The notes under the pieces are model-generated. The model was given only the letters and a program-made list of their open reading frames with translations, was not told the origin of the DNA and made no database searches. This document shows, in pieces, positions 51,544-60,242 of a DNA stretch of 64,000 nucleotides; position 1 is the stretch's first letter, and every line of letters begins with the position of its first letter. A program made the translations under genes and the position numbers. The stretch is from Bacteroidales bacterium (lineage in GTDB: Bacteria; Bacteroidota; Bacteroidia; Bacteroidales; M50B96): positions 62,001-126,000 of the forward strand of contig JAIOYV010000004.1 of assembly GCA_021740905.1 (NCBI GenBank), written 5' to 3'.

Positions 51544-52917
51544 TTATTTTTGAATATTTGGCATTTCAAGTCCATAGCCTTTGCGTTTGTCTTCGTATTT
51601 AAGCCAGAATGCAATACCCAGGGCCAATACCGTACAAGCAATAAAAATCAACCATGTTGTTTCATAGTCATAAACTACATCACTGCCCTCCTTTATTTGC
51701 TGGGCAATTCCAGGGTTGGTATTCTTAAGGACAATTCCTACTAAGAGTGGGATGCCCCATAATCCAAAGTTTTGAATCCAGAAAATAATGGCAAAAGCAG
51801 AACCAATTTGTTTTTCAGGAATAATTTTAGGAACCGATGGCCACATAGCGGATGGAACCAATGAGAATCCAATTCCCAATAAAATAGCATTAGCAAATGC
51901 CAGATACATGTTTGTGATGGAAGGTAGCCAATAGATAACATGAACAACAACCAATAAAGCAGCACCAATAATCATAATGGTTGCGCCTTTTCCTTTTTTG
52001 TCATAGATGCCACCAAAAAATGGGGTTAAAAAGATCGTTCCAAAAGGAACAATACTGGGGATTAACCCCGCCCACTTATCGGAAACCCCAAACTTATTGA
52101 CCATTAAATCGGGGCCATATTTGTAAAATGGGAACACTGCCGAGTAGAACAATACACATAAAACAGCTATCAACCAGAAACCTCTGTTCGAGATTATCAC
52201 TTTTAAATCGGAAAGTTTGAAAAGTTCTTCAGGTTCGTCGTTGGCAGCCGCGGCCTTATCTTCCTTGTCGAGTTTTACATCCATGATGTTGTAAACCAGG
52301 AATCCGATAAATCCAATAATCAGAATAAGAACCCCCATGAAAACGGTTGTAGGAATACTGGTAATGGTGGCAAAATAGGCACCAAACATCAGGGGGACAA
52401 AAGATCCCAAACGGGCAATTGCAACCTGCATACCCATAGCCATAGCCATTTCTTTCCCTTTAAACCATTTTACAACAGCTTTCGACACGGTAATACCTGC
52501 ATATTCCACACCTACACCAAACAAGGCATATCCAAAACAAGCAGTCATTAACCGGGCACCAAATCCAAAAATTTGGGCGTCTCCCATATCGGTTTTAAAT
52601 GCATAGTACTTAATTGCAGCTCCAATTACCATGATGGCCGCAGAAGAAATAGTGCTAAACCGGATGCCAAACTTGTCCAATAGGAAACCCACCACAAGAA
52701 GCATGAGGAAAAACACATTGAACCAACCGTAGGCACTGAAAAACATACCAAAATCGGAACCATCCCAACCAAAGCTGGGGTCTGCATCTATCAAAGGTTT
52801 AAGAGGAGAAATTATCTCATTAAACATGTAGCCGGCAAACATGGTAAAAGATAAGATTATCAATGCAGTCCACCTCGCCTTTTTAGAATCTCTCAATGAT
52901 TGTTTAATTGCGTTCAT
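51544..52917 (-). CDS. MFS transporter
   Basis: A 457-residue major facilitator with about 12 membrane helices and a charged central loop (about 215-235, 'KLDKEDKAAAANDEPEELF'). 'FLLDKFGIRFS' is the loop 2-3 motif, and 'LGIGFSLVPSAMWPSVPKII' with 'GSAFAIIFWIQNFGLWGIP' recall the NarK/OxlT and organic-anion branches. Substrate is unknown. It has its own promoter and a strong terminator, with no linked metabolic gene, which leaves nothing to infer a substrate from. Confidence 0.87.
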   Translation of the reverse strand: MNAIKQSLRDSKKARWTALIILSFTMFAGYMFNEIISPLKPLIDADPSFGWDGSDFGMFFSAYGWFNVFFLMLLVVGFLLDKFGIRFSTISSAAIMVIGAAIKYYAFKTDMGDAQIFGFGARLMTACFGYALFGVGVEYAGITVSKAVVKWFKGKEMAMAMGMQVAIARLGSFVPLMFGAYFATITSIPTTVFMGVLILIIGFIGFLVYNIMDVKLDKEDKAAAANDEPEELFKLSDLKVIISNRGFWLIAVLCVLFYSAVFPFYKYGPDLMVNKFGVSDKWAGLIPSIVPFGTIFLTPFFGGIYDKKGKGATIMIIGAALLVVVHVIYWLPSITNMYLAFANAILLGIGFSLVPSAMWPSVPKIIPEKQIGSAFAIIFWIQNFGLWGIPLLVGIVLKNTNPGIAQQIKEGSDVVYDYETTWLIFIACTVLALGIAFWLKYEDKRKGYGLEMPNIQK

Positions 52918-52942
52918 TTAGATATTTTTAGATTATTTGCGT

Positions 52943-52972
52943 CAAAAATAAGATTTAATCCTTCACCAACAA
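52943..52972 (-). promoter_or_regulatory. Promoter of the MFS transporter gene
   Basis: On the minus strand, TTG (52972-52970) and TATTTTTG (52950-52943) are exactly 19 nt apart, 26 nt upstream of the ATG at 52917. Confidence 0.55.
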
Positions 52973-53149
52973 TAGGATTTATTAGACCGAACTATAAATT
53001 ACTGAAAGTCATATTAAAAGATTTTGATAATCAGATGGCTGATCAAAATATCTTTTTCAGTATGTACGTGCTCTATATACGCTAAGGTCAATATTTGACA
53101 AAGATTCCTCACTGCATTCTAACACCAACTTATTGAGCACAAAAACCAT

Positions 53150-53530
53150 TTACATCTCTGCAATAACAAAAGGTGCAACCACCAAAAGCAGCACGATCAG
53201 CAACAATGAAAAAAGTGCAACTGCCGGATGGAGTTTGTTGAAAACCGGGATGGGTGCCATCCATCGTTCCACTTTCAGCCAAAAGTCTTCTGCATTTTCG
53301 TATTCTTTTGAAATATATCCTTGCTCTTCGAGAATAGCCATTGCCTCCACAATCTTTTCTTCCCTTACCTGAATTTTCACCCCGTTCAATGCGGGTGAAA
53401 GTAAATTGTCCGACTGGATGGTCAACTCATCTTTCAGGTATACTTCAATATCGCATGACTCCAGGAGCGACTTGATTAAATAAGCATCCTGGGGTAGGTT
53501 TACAGTATAAATTGTTTGAAAGCTTTCCAT
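53150..53530 (-). CDS. DUF2007 domain membrane protein
   Basis: A 126-residue protein. The N-terminal part, 'FQTIYTVNLPQDAYLIKSLL' then 'ESCDIEVYLKDEL' and 'IQVREEKIVEAMAILEEQGY', is the DUF2007 fold, which is a PII/ACT-like small domain called a putative signal transducer. One hydrophobic helix ends the protein ('LFSLLLIVLLLVVAPFVIA', about 106-124). The start is taken at ATG 53530. The role is unknown. A perfect TATCTTTG (53587-53580, minus) may be the -7 element. The gene lies by itself, divergent from the metH leader. Confidence 0.8.
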   Translation of the reverse strand: MESFQTIYTVNLPQDAYLIKSLLESCDIEVYLKDELTIQSDNLLSPALNGVKIQVREEKIVEAMAILEEQGYISKEYENAEDFWLKVERWMAPIPVFNKLHPAVALFSLLLIVLLLVVAPFVIAEM

Positions 53531-53678
53531 TTCAACCTCCTTATTTGGAATAAATATAAATAAATTTTGCGTACTCAAACAAAGATAGTATTTTTACAGC
53601 CGATTCACCCTGGATCATATTAGTGGGTGTTTGACAAGTTTTTATAAGTTTGAAATAGTTGGATTACTCGGAATATTT

Positions 53679-53753
53679 TGGAGTATTGGAGTATTGGAGT
53701 GTTGGGTAAATGATAGCAAATTCCCTCCCAATACTCCACTACACCATCACTCC
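53679..53753. repeat. GGAGTATT/AATACTCC hairpin element, copy 3 of 3
   Basis: Three GGAGTATT-like units ('GGAGTATTGGAGTATTGGAG') face CCAATACTCCACTACACC and ATCACTCC across a spacer of about 20 nt. This is the most regular copy of the family in the window. Confidence 0.78.
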
Positions 53754-53801
53754 AGATCACTGACAATGATTGAAAGCATCCAATTCCAATAATTGAGTAA
53801 G

Positions 53802-53833
53802 CTTGTTTGTAACACTTCCAAAGTCTAGGTTTG
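53802..53833 (+). promoter_or_regulatory. Promoter of the metH leader
   Basis: CTTG at 53802-53805 and the perfect box TAGGTTTG at 53826-53833 are 20 nt apart. Transcription would begin just at the 5' edge of the riboswitch. Confidence 0.65.
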
Positions 53834-53835
53834 AA

Positions 53836-53930
53836 TTATTAAGAAGAGTGGAGAGAGCAGGCTCTGCGAAACTCTAGCAACCATCTGATATCAGAAAGGT
53901 GCTAAGACCTGGCCCGAAAGGGAATGATAA
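53836..53930 (+). ncRNA. SAM-I (S-box) riboswitch controlling metH
   Basis: The order AGAGTGGAGAGA, CGAAACTCTAGCAACC, AAGGTGCTAAG, CCTGGCCCGAAAGGGA matches the conserved S-box core, including the kink-turn and the P3 and P4 hairpins. TTATTA at the 5' edge pairs with TGATAA at the 3' edge to form P1. It lies in the 5' leader of methionine synthase, its expected target. Binding of S-adenosylmethionine should turn metH off. The expression platform is in the following 100 nt and was not resolved. Confidence 0.9.
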
Positions 53931-54035
53931 CTTAAACCGGAAATACAATGACAAAAATAGATGGCAATATATGGATGGAGTGGACAAACTTATCCTTAAT
54001 TTTACCCATAATTATTTACCCAAATTTAGATTGAA

Positions 54036-57000
54036 ATGAATATGCATCATATAAAAACCAAACTACTAAAAAACTTACTCACAAAGCGGATACTTGTGCT
54101 TGATGGAGCCATGGGCACTATGATCCAACAGTACAAGCTCGAAGAAAAAGACTATCGGGCCGAACGGTTCAAAGACTTCCCGATGTTGCAAAAAGGCAAC
54201 AACGATTTGCTTTGCCTAACTCAAGAGAGTATTATCACTGAAATCCACGAGAAGTACCTGGCTGCCGGGGCCGATATCCTGGAAACTAATACGTTCAATG
54301 CCAACAAAATTTCGATGGCCGACTATGGCATGGAAGCCAAGGTATTTGCCATCAACAAAAGGGCGGCAGAAATTGCCAGGGTAGCAGCCGACAAGTTTAC
54401 GGTACAGCAACCTGATAAACCCCGATTTGTTGCCGGCTCCATCGGGCCAACCAACAAAACGGCATCCATGTCGCCCGATGTGAACAACCCGGCTTTTCGT
54501 GCGGTTTTTTTTGATGATTTAGTGGATGCCTATTACGAGCAGGCCCTCGGCTTACTCACCGGAGGTGTCGATATTCTTTTGGTTGAAACGGTTTTTGATA
54601 CCCTGAATGCAAAGGCGGCCCTTTTTGCCATCGAGCAATTGTTCGAAGATACCGGCATTCGTTTACCTATCATGGTTTCAGGGACTATTACCGATGCCAG
54701 TGGACGGACTCTTTCGGGTCAAACCCTGAAAGCATTTTACTATTCCATTGCCCATATCGATTTGTTGAGCGTAGGACTGAATTGTGCCCTGGGAGCCGAA
54801 CAGCTTCGGCCCTACATGAAAGAGCTTTCAGAAATTTCCACCCACCATGTAAGCGCCCACCCCAACGCCGGGTTGCCCGACCAGTTTGGGAATTATACCC
54901 AATCGGCAGACGATATGGCCCGGATTACCGAAGATTTTCTCCAAAATAGTTTTGTAAATATTATCGGTGGATGCTGCGGCACTACCCCTTTGCATATCCA
55001 AAAACTGGCGGAGGTAGCCAAAAAATATCCGCCACGACAAATCCCAAACCTTCCACCCACAACTCGTTTCGCCGGACTCGAACCTGTTGAAATGTGGCCC
55101 AATAGCAATTTTGTGAATGTGGGCGAACGCACCAATGTATCCGGATCGCGCAAGTTTGCCCGACTTATTCGGGAAGAAAATTACGAGGAAGCCCTTACGG
55201 TTGCCCTTCATCAGGTAGAAGGTGGTGCGCAGGTGATAGATGTTTGTATGGATGATGCCATGTTGGATGCAAAATCGGCGATGGTCATTTTCCTCCATAC
55301 ACTTGCTTCAGAACCTGAGATCGCCAAACTTCCCTTCATGATTGATTCATCGAAATGGGAAATAATTGAGGCTGGACTGAAATGTACCCAGGGAAAATCC
55401 ATTGTCAATTCCATTTCCTTAAAAGATGGCGAAGAAGATTTTCTGAAGAAAGCTCGATTGGTCAGACGATATGGGGCTGCCTGTGTGGTGATGTTATTCG
55501 ATGAAACCGGCCAGGCCGATAGTTATGAGCGGAAAATTTCCATAGCCCAGCGATGCTATACTTTGCTTACCGAAAAAGCCTCGTTCCCACCACAGGATAT
55601 TATTTTCGATCCCAACGTCCTGGCTATTGCCACCGGAATTAAGGAGCATAACAATTATGCAGTCGATTACATCAATGCTACACGATGGATTAAGGAGAAC
55701 CTGCCCCATTGCCGGATTAGCGGTGGGGTCAGTAATTTGTCTTTTTCTTTTAGGGGGAACGACAGGGTGCGCGAAGCCATCCATTCGGTTTTCCTCTATC
55801 ATGCAATCCAGGCAGGGATGGACATGGGGATTGTGAACCCCGCTTTGCTGGAAGTATATGATGAAATCCCAAATGACTTGCTTCATTTGGTTGAAGATGT
55901 GGTGCTGAACCGGCGCATGGATGCCACCGAAAGATTGCTTGCTTTTGCCGAACAGGTAGTTTCGACCGCAGCATCGGAAAAGGCAGCCGAAGAGTGGCGC
56001 AGTTATCCGGTGAAAGAACGATTATCACACTCGCTCGTGAAAGGCCACACTGCCCATATCGAAGAAGATGTGGAGGAAGCCCGTCAACAATCGGCCTTTG
56101 CTTTGGATGTGATTGAAGGCCCACTGATGGACGGTATGAATATAGTGGGCGATTTGTTTGGGTCGGGAAAAATGTTCCTGCCACAGGTGGTAAAAAGTGC
56201 CCGGGTTATGAAAAAAGCTGTGGCTCATCTCATCCCTTACATCGAGGCTGAAAAGGAAGAAGGAAAAAAGGGAACATCGGCTGGAAAAGTGTTGATGGCT
56301 ACCGTAAAAGGCGATGTCCACGATATAGGTAAAAACATTGTTGGTGTAATCCTGTCCTGCAATAACTATGAAGTGATTGACCTGGGGGTGATGGTGCCCA
56401 CCGAAAAAATCCTCCAGACCGCCATTACTGAAAAAGTAGATGTGATCGGGCTTAGCGGTTTGATTACCCCATCGCTGGAAGAAATGGTGTATGTGGCCAA
56501 AGAAGCCGAGCGTTTGGGTTTAAAAATCCCCATACTTATTGGCGGTGCAACTACTTCGCAAATTCACACTGCCGTGAAAATTGCCCCTCATTATTCAGCT
56601 CCAGTGGTGCATGTAAAGGATGCTTCGAAAGCTGTGCAAGTTGTGGCAGCCCTTCTCTCTGATAAAACAAAGAGTTTGTATGCCGAAGAAATCCGAACTG
56701 AATACAAAAACCTGCGAGATCAACACGCCCAGCGGATGATGAAAAACACCTATGTTTCGTTGGCTGAAGCCCGAAAGAATAAACTTAAGATTGATTGGAA
56801 GAAAGATGAAATATATGAACCAAATAAAAAAGGGTTGCAGGTTTTTGATGATATGCCACTTGATGAACTGATCCCATTTATCGACTGGACTTTCTTTTTC
56901 TTTTCGTGGGATATAAACGGAAAATATCCTAATATCTTTGATGATCCCATCAAAGGCAAGGAAGCCAAAAAGCTATTCGATGATGCACAGGAGTTATTGG

Positions 57001-57716
57001 CTACAATCAAAAAAGAAAAATGGGTAAAGGCAAAAGGAGTGTGCCAGATTTTCCCGGCAAACTCCGAGGGCGATGATATTCTTATTTTTGATGAAAAAGG
57101 AAACGAACTGAAACGATTCATCCATCTCCGGAATCAGGAAAGTAAAAGCACCAGCCCCAACCTATGCCTGGCCGATTTCGTAGCACCCAAAGAATCCGGA
57201 TTCACTGATTATGTTGGGGCTTTTGCCGTGACTGCCGGTCTTGGTATCGAAGAATATGTGGTCCGTTTCGAAAAGGACAACGACCAGTACAATGCCATCA
57301 TGCTGAAAATCCTGGCCGACCGCCTGGCCGAAGCCTTTGCCGAATACCTCCACGAAAAGGTGAGGAAACAAATCTGGGGCTATGTCCCAAACGAAAAGCT
57401 GGACTGGCACGACATGTTGTTGGCCAAATACCAGGGTATCCGCCCGGCCATTGGCTACCCGGCTTGTCCAGACCATCAAGAGAAAATTCCTTTGTTTGAG
57501 GTAATAAATGCCACCGAAAAAGCAGAAATCATACTCACCGAAAACCAGGCCATGTACCCTGGTGCATCGGTTAGCGGCTTATACTTTGCCCACCCGCAAT
57601 CGCAATATTTCAATGTAGGCAAAATATCGAAAGACCAGGTAGCCGATTACGCCAAACGGCGCGGAAATTCGGTGGAAGAGATAGAACACTTTTTACCGGC
57701 CAATTTGAATTATTAG
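54036..57716 (+). CDS. metH: Cobalamin-dependent methionine synthase
   Basis: A 1226-residue, full-length enzyme that moves the methyl group of 5-methyltetrahydrofolate to homocysteine through methylcobalamin. The order is complete: homocysteine domain with 'DGAMGTMIQ' and zinc Cys ('[11 protein letters not shown]'); pterin domain ('[20 protein letters not shown]', '[15 protein letters not shown]'); cap; B12 domain with '[14 protein letters not shown]' (DxHxxG cobalt ligand); and the AdoMet activation domain at the C-terminus ('[11 protein letters not shown]', '[17 protein letters not shown]'). Expression is expected to follow the upstream SAM-I riboswitch. The last 44 codons are repeated in a diverged copy at 58871-59003, beyond a toxin-antitoxin cassette. 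Confidence 0.98.
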   Translation: MNMHHIKTKLLKNLLTKRILVLDGAMGTMIQQYKLEEKDYRAERFKDFPMLQKGNNDLLCLTQESIITEIHEKYLAAGADILETNTFNANKISMADYGMEAKVFAINKRAAEIARVAADKFTVQQPDKPRFVAGSIGPTNKTASMSPDVNNPAFRAVFFDDLVDAYYEQALGLLTGGVDILLVETVFDTLNAKAALFAIEQLFEDTGIRLPIMVSGTITDASGRTLSGQTLKAFYYSIAHIDLLSVGLNCALGAEQLRPYMKELSEISTHHVSAHPNAGLPDQFGNYTQSADDMARITEDFLQNSFVNIIGGCCGTTPLHIQKLAEVAKKYPPRQIPNLPPTTRFAGLEPVEMWPNSNFVNVGERTNVSGSRKFARLIREENYEEALTVALHQVEGGAQVIDVCMDDAMLDAKSAMVIFLHTLASEPEIAKLPFMIDSSKWEIIEAGLKCTQGKSIVNSISLKDGEEDFLKKARLVRRYGAACVVMLFDETGQADSYERKISIAQRCYTLLTEKASFPPQDIIFDPNVLAIATGIKEHNNYAVDYINATRWIKENLPHCRISGGVSNLSFSFRGNDRVREAIHSVFLYHAIQAGMDMGIVNPALLEVYDEIPNDLLHLVEDVVLNRRMDATERLLAFAEQVVSTAASEKAAEEWRSYPVKERLSHSLVKGHTAHIEEDVEEARQQSAFALDVIEGPLMDGMNIVGDLFGSGKMFLPQVVKSARVMKKAVAHLIPYIEAEKEEGKKGTSAGKVLMATVKGDVHDIGKNIVGVILSCNNYEVIDLGVMVPTEKILQTAITEKVDVIGLSGLITPSLEEMVYVAKEAERLGLKIPILIGGATTSQIHTAVKIAPHYSAPVVHVKDASKAVQVVAALLSDKTKSLYAEEIRTEYKNLRDQHAQRMMKNTYVSLAEARKNKLKIDWKKDEIYEPNKKGLQVFDDMPLDELIPFIDWTFFFFSWDINGKYPNIFDDPIKGKEAKKLFDDAQELLATIKKEKWVKAKGVCQIFPANSEGDDILIFDEKGNELKRFIHLRNQESKSTSPNLCLADFVAPKESGFTDYVGAFAVTAGLGIEEYVVRFEKDNDQYNAIMLKILADRLAEAFAEYLHEKVRKQIWGYVPNEKLDWHDMLLAKYQGIRPAIGYPACPDHQEKIPLFEVINATEKAEIILTENQAMYPGASVSGLYFAHPQSQYFNVGKISKDQVADYAKRRGNSVEEIEHFLPANLNY

Positions 57717-57733
57717 AAGGATGCGCTTGCCTT

Positions 57734-57768
57734 TACCGTCGGCGTCGCTTTGAGCGACACCGACGGTA
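57734..57768 (+). terminator. metH terminator hairpin
   Basis: TACCGTCGGCGTCGCT and AGCGACACCGACGGTA pair over 16 bp with one G-U and a TTG loop, 18 nt after the metH stop codon. A second GC-rich stem ('CCGCTCCAAGTGG') follows. No T run is present directly after it. Confidence 0.55.
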
Positions 57769-57941
57769 GTACCCCCGCAGCCGCTCCAAGTGGTGGCACG
57801 GCTACTCATGTTTATTTTTGTTAATCCATCCCAACCCTTCTTTAAAACAAGGAAGGGCTTGTCTCTGTAGCAATTTGCATTGTTTTTCTGACGCGGATCA
57901 ACGCTGAAAAGCGCGGGTGATTAATAAGTAGTTCTCAATAT

Positions 57942-57972
57942 TTTGAAAAACGGCCATGTTGAACTACATTTG
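57942..57972 (+). promoter_or_regulatory. Promoter of the toxin-antitoxin cassette
   Basis: TTTG (57942-57945) and TACATTTG (57965-57972) are 19 nt apart, an exact match to the Bacteroidota consensus, 22 nt upstream of the first antitoxin ATG. Confidence 0.65.
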
Positions 57973-57994
57973 TGAGAGATTAAAAATTTAATGT

Positions 57995-58219
57995 ATGTTG
58001 AGTATACAAGGAACTTACGATGGCAAAGTGTTGCGGATTTTTGACAAGATTCAGATAAATTCCCCCAAGAAGGTAATCGTGACTTTTTTGGAGGACCCGG
58101 ATGAAGATTTTACTTCAGAAGAACTACACATGATTGCACAACAGGGCGGTGCATTCGATTTTCTTGACAATGAAGAAGAAGATATTTATTCCGATTCCGA
58201 CTTAAAGATAAAATACTAA
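57995..58219 (+). CDS. Antitoxin-like small protein, apparently without its own toxin
   Basis: A 74-residue protein starting 'MLSIQGTYDGKVLRIFDKI', a short beta-rich N-terminus characteristic of Bacteroidota antitoxins, with an acidic C-terminus ('DNEEEDIYSDSDLKIKY'). This C-terminal form is one I associate with MazF-linked antitoxins, but no MazF gene follows. Instead a second antitoxin-like gene begins 6 nt later. It may be an orphan left after toxin loss, or a third member of the PIN module. The promoter just upstream presumably drives all three genes, with repression by the antitoxin expected but not shown. Confidence 0.65.
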   Translation: MLSIQGTYDGKVLRIFDKIQINSPKKVIVTFLEDPDEDFTSEELHMIAQQGGAFDFLDNEEEDIYSDSDLKIKY

Positions 58220-58225
58220 AATGAA

Positions 58226-58444
58226 ATGACTACACTATCAGGAACATACCATAATGGTAATCTAACATTAGACAGACCTTTCAGGACAAAAAAGCCAGTC
58301 AGGGTTACAATTATGTTTGACGAGGAAGAAAAAACCAGCCTTACTCTTTCCGACTTTTCATTTACGGAGACACAGGAATTGTTAAAAGATTGTGAGACTT
58401 CGTTTTCCGACGAAGTAATAGAAGAAAGAAGAAATGCATTATGA
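58226..58444 (+). CDS. Antitoxin of the PIN toxin pair
   Basis: A 72-residue protein: 'TTLSGTYHNGNLTLDRPF' is the beta-rich N-terminus related to the preceding 74-residue protein, followed by a charged helical C-terminus ending 'EVIEERRNAL'. The TATGA overlap with the PIN gene (58441-58444) shows translational coupling. The two antitoxin-like proteins of this cassette are distant paralogues. The likely role is neutralising the PIN nuclease and repressing the operon. Confidence 0.75.
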   Translation: MTTLSGTYHNGNLTLDRPFRTKKPVRVTIMFDEEEKTSLTLSDFSFTETQELLKDCETSFSDEVIEERRNAL

Positions 58445-58869
58445 GAATTTTCTTTGATACATCTTCTCTATTCAAACTATACCACAAGGAGTCTGGTACA
58501 GAGGAATTAATGAAATTTCTTAGCGAGAATCCTATTGAATCGCTGTATCTGGCTGAGATTACAAAAATTGAATTTGGTTCGGTTGTTTGGAAGAAATGCA
58601 GGAAAGGAGAAATTAATGAAAAACAAGCAGTGATTTTAATTGAAAAGTTTGAGATGGATTCTATTAAATTCAGTTTTGTACCTGATACAATTCAACTTAA
58701 AATTCAAGCCATTTATTTGATTGCAAAACATTGGAAACGAGGATTGAGAACATTAGATTCAATTCAACTGGCTTCAGCACTGGCTGTGAAATCAGAGATC
58801 GGGCATCTTTTTACATCAGACAATATCCTTTCTGAAATCGCAGAAGCTGAAGGATTGAAAACTCATTAA
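58441..58869 (+). CDS. PIN-domain ribonuclease toxin, VapC-like
   Basis: A 142-residue PIN protein with all four acidic sites: 'IFFDTSSLFKLY' (Asp), 'LAEITKIEFGSVVW' (Glu), 'LRTLDSIQLASALA' (Asp) and 'LFTSDNILSEIA' (Asp). Length is typical. Toxins of this kind cut tRNA or rRNA when freed from the antitoxin. It is the only one of three PIN loci in the window that looks intact. It ends 1 nt before the diverged second copy of the metH 3' end, which suggests that the cassette came as a unit. Confidence 0.87.
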   Translation: MRIFFDTSSLFKLYHKESGTEELMKFLSENPIESLYLAEITKIEFGSVVWKKCRKGEINEKQAVILIEKFEMDSIKFSFVPDTIQLKIQAIYLIAKHWKRGLRTLDSIQLASALAVKSEIGHLFTSDNILSEIAEAEGLKTH

Positions 58870-58870
58870 C

Positions 58871-59003
58871 CTTTGCCCAACCCTAATCCCAGTATTTCAA
58901 CGTAGGCAAAATCTCGAAAGACCAGGTGGCCGATTACGCTAAACGACAAGAAAATTCGGTAGAAGAAATAGAGCGTTTTTTACCTGCGAATTTGAATTAT
59001 TAA
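58871..59003 (+). pseudogene. Diverged copy of the metH 3' end
   Basis: Translated in the metH frame this reads '[20 protein letters not shown]', then '[18 protein letters not shown]' and a stop, against the real metH end with '[18 protein letters not shown]'. About 44 codons can be aligned, with one internal TAA near the left end. Most base differences are synonymous. The copy therefore diverged while still part of a working metH, before it was placed here. It cannot be expressed as a protein by itself. Confidence 0.85.
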
Positions 59004-59017
59004 GTGCAACCCGGCCA

Positions 59018-59048
59018 CCCGTGCCACCGCTCCAAGCGGTGGCATGGG
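59018..59048. terminator. CCGCTCCAAGCGG hairpin after the metH-end copy
   Basis: CCCGTGCCACCGCT and AGCGGTGGCATGGG pair over 14 bp with one G-U and a CCA loop. A degenerate version ('CCGCTCCAAGTGGTGGCA') follows the true metH end at about 57781, so the duplication includes the terminator region. Confidence 0.6.
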
Positions 59049-59274
59049 TAAAAGCAGAGGACTTTTCCTATTTTGACGCAGATCAACGCTGAAAAGCACG
59101 GATCCTTTCATTTTAGAATGAGGATGCGGATTTTTTCAATCTTATGTTTTTCTTGGAAAAAACAATCCGCGTAATCCGCGAAAACCAGCGTTCAAACTCT
59201 TTCGAATTATTGTCTTTTCATTTTACCCTGGCTGTAGCAGAGGGATTTTGGATATTGGCCATTGCATTCGTTAA

Positions 59275-59718
59275 TTATTTTGCTTTTACAAGATAATCAA
59301 ATCCTTTGCGAGGATTTTCTCTTTGGGGAGAATCGTACATTGTAGTTAACTTGAAGAGATACCCGTTTTCAATTTTCATGGCAAAGGGCCTGTCAAGAAT
59401 TTCGGGCCAAGTTCCATTAAAACCGTTTTCTTGCAAACTGTCATTTCTCCACCTGTTTGTTTTTGTTATAATGTAAAGTGAGTCATCCTTACAAAACCAG
59501 TTTCCTGCCATGATATTTCCACAGGTGGTCATTTGAAATGTAGAATCGTCTTTAATTACAAGTTCAAGGCCAGAAAAATATCTATAACCCTTTAACTTAT
59601 ATCTATGGTATGTAAAGTATCCCGGCTTAGCCGAATGATAAGTACCAACCACCTCCACTTGCTTTGCACAGGCTGAAAAAATTATCATTCCCACGAATAT
59701 GATTATCAGTTTTTTCAT
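59275..59718 (-). CDS. Small lipoprotein of unknown function
   Basis: A 147-residue predicted lipoprotein with signal peptide 'MKKLIIIFVGMIIFSAC' and lipobox 'FSAC'. The mature part opens 'VEVVGTYHSAKPGYFTYHRY' and is beta-rich ('SGLELVIKDDSTFQMTTCG', 'AGNWFCKDDSLYIIT'). That pattern, with a growing 'GNW' turn, suggests a small lipocalin-like or META-type barrel, but no family was recognised. It stands alone between the metH-end copy and the divergent 59832 lipoprotein. Confidence 0.7.
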   Translation of the reverse strand: MKKLIIIFVGMIIFSACAKQVEVVGTYHSAKPGYFTYHRYKLKGYRYFSGLELVIKDDSTFQMTTCGNIMAGNWFCKDDSLYIITKTNRWRNDSLQENGFNGTWPEILDRPFAMKIENGYLFKLTTMYDSPQRENPRKGFDYLVKAK

Positions 59719-59831
59719 TTGTAAAATCCGGGTTTATTCTTTAATCTGTAAAAATAAACTAATTATGGAATTGACAATCTAATTTATCTTTGAAGTATTG
59801 ATAATATATATTGAAAATCACTTAAAATAAT

Positions 59832-60242
59832 ATGAAACTCGATTCCCTTTCCTACAGATATTTTACTTTTATCATTTTGATAGCTGGCTTATTTTTCAGT
59901 TCATGCTCCTTGATTGACAATATCGGGTTTAAGTATTTCCCTGATGATTATGTTTTTACCAGAGCCGATGGGACTACCTACCAAACCTGGAACATGGCCA
60001 AGGACGGGAAGGGTTTTAAAAACCGGACATCATTGCGCATGAGGGAATTCAATAAGGAGGATATCAACAAAAATTACAACAACCTTGATTCTATGGTCCT
60101 TCAGGAATTGACTGTTGAAAACCTGAAATCGGATTTCAATGAATTTGAATATGATGAAACCACTTGGAAAAAAAAGATGATTGACTTTGAGAAAGTAAGG
60201 GACGAATTGATTTCATTGGTGGGAGAGAAGTCCTGGCCCTAA
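59832..60242 (+). CDS. Small lipoprotein of unknown function
   Basis: A 136-residue predicted lipoprotein; signal peptide 'FTFIILIAGLFFSSC' with lipobox 'FFSSC'. The mature part is charged and rich in Asp, Asn and Lys ('FNKEDINKNYNNLDSM') and has no recognised domain. TATCTTTG at 59785-59792 may be the promoter -7 box, without a clear TTG at the right spacing. The stop codon (60240-60242) directly abuts the stop of the convergent deacylase gene, leaving no intergenic base. Confidence 0.68.
   Translation: MKLDSLSYRYFTFIILIAGLFFSSCSLIDNIGFKYFPDDYVFTRADGTTYQTWNMAKDGKGFKNRTSLRMREFNKEDINKNYNNLDSMVLQELTVENLKSDFNEFEYDETTWKKKMIDFEKVRDELISLVGEKSWP

Larger units (their letters stand above)
53531..54035. 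other. Intergenic region with repeat, promoter and SAM riboswitch
   Basis: About 500 nt that hold the third GGAGTATT hairpin, a consensus promoter and the metH SAM-I riboswitch, then an AT-rich segment of about 100 nt up to the metH ATG in which the expression platform must lie. No gene. Confidence 0.7.
58870..59274. other. Intergenic region with duplicated metH end and repeats
   Basis: No functional gene. It holds the metH 3'-end copy (58871-59003), a CCGCTCCAAGCGG hairpin, and GACGCAGATCAACGCTGAAA followed by other CGCGGATT-type repeat sequence shared with 57890-57925 and 25263-25364. Confidence 0.65.
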
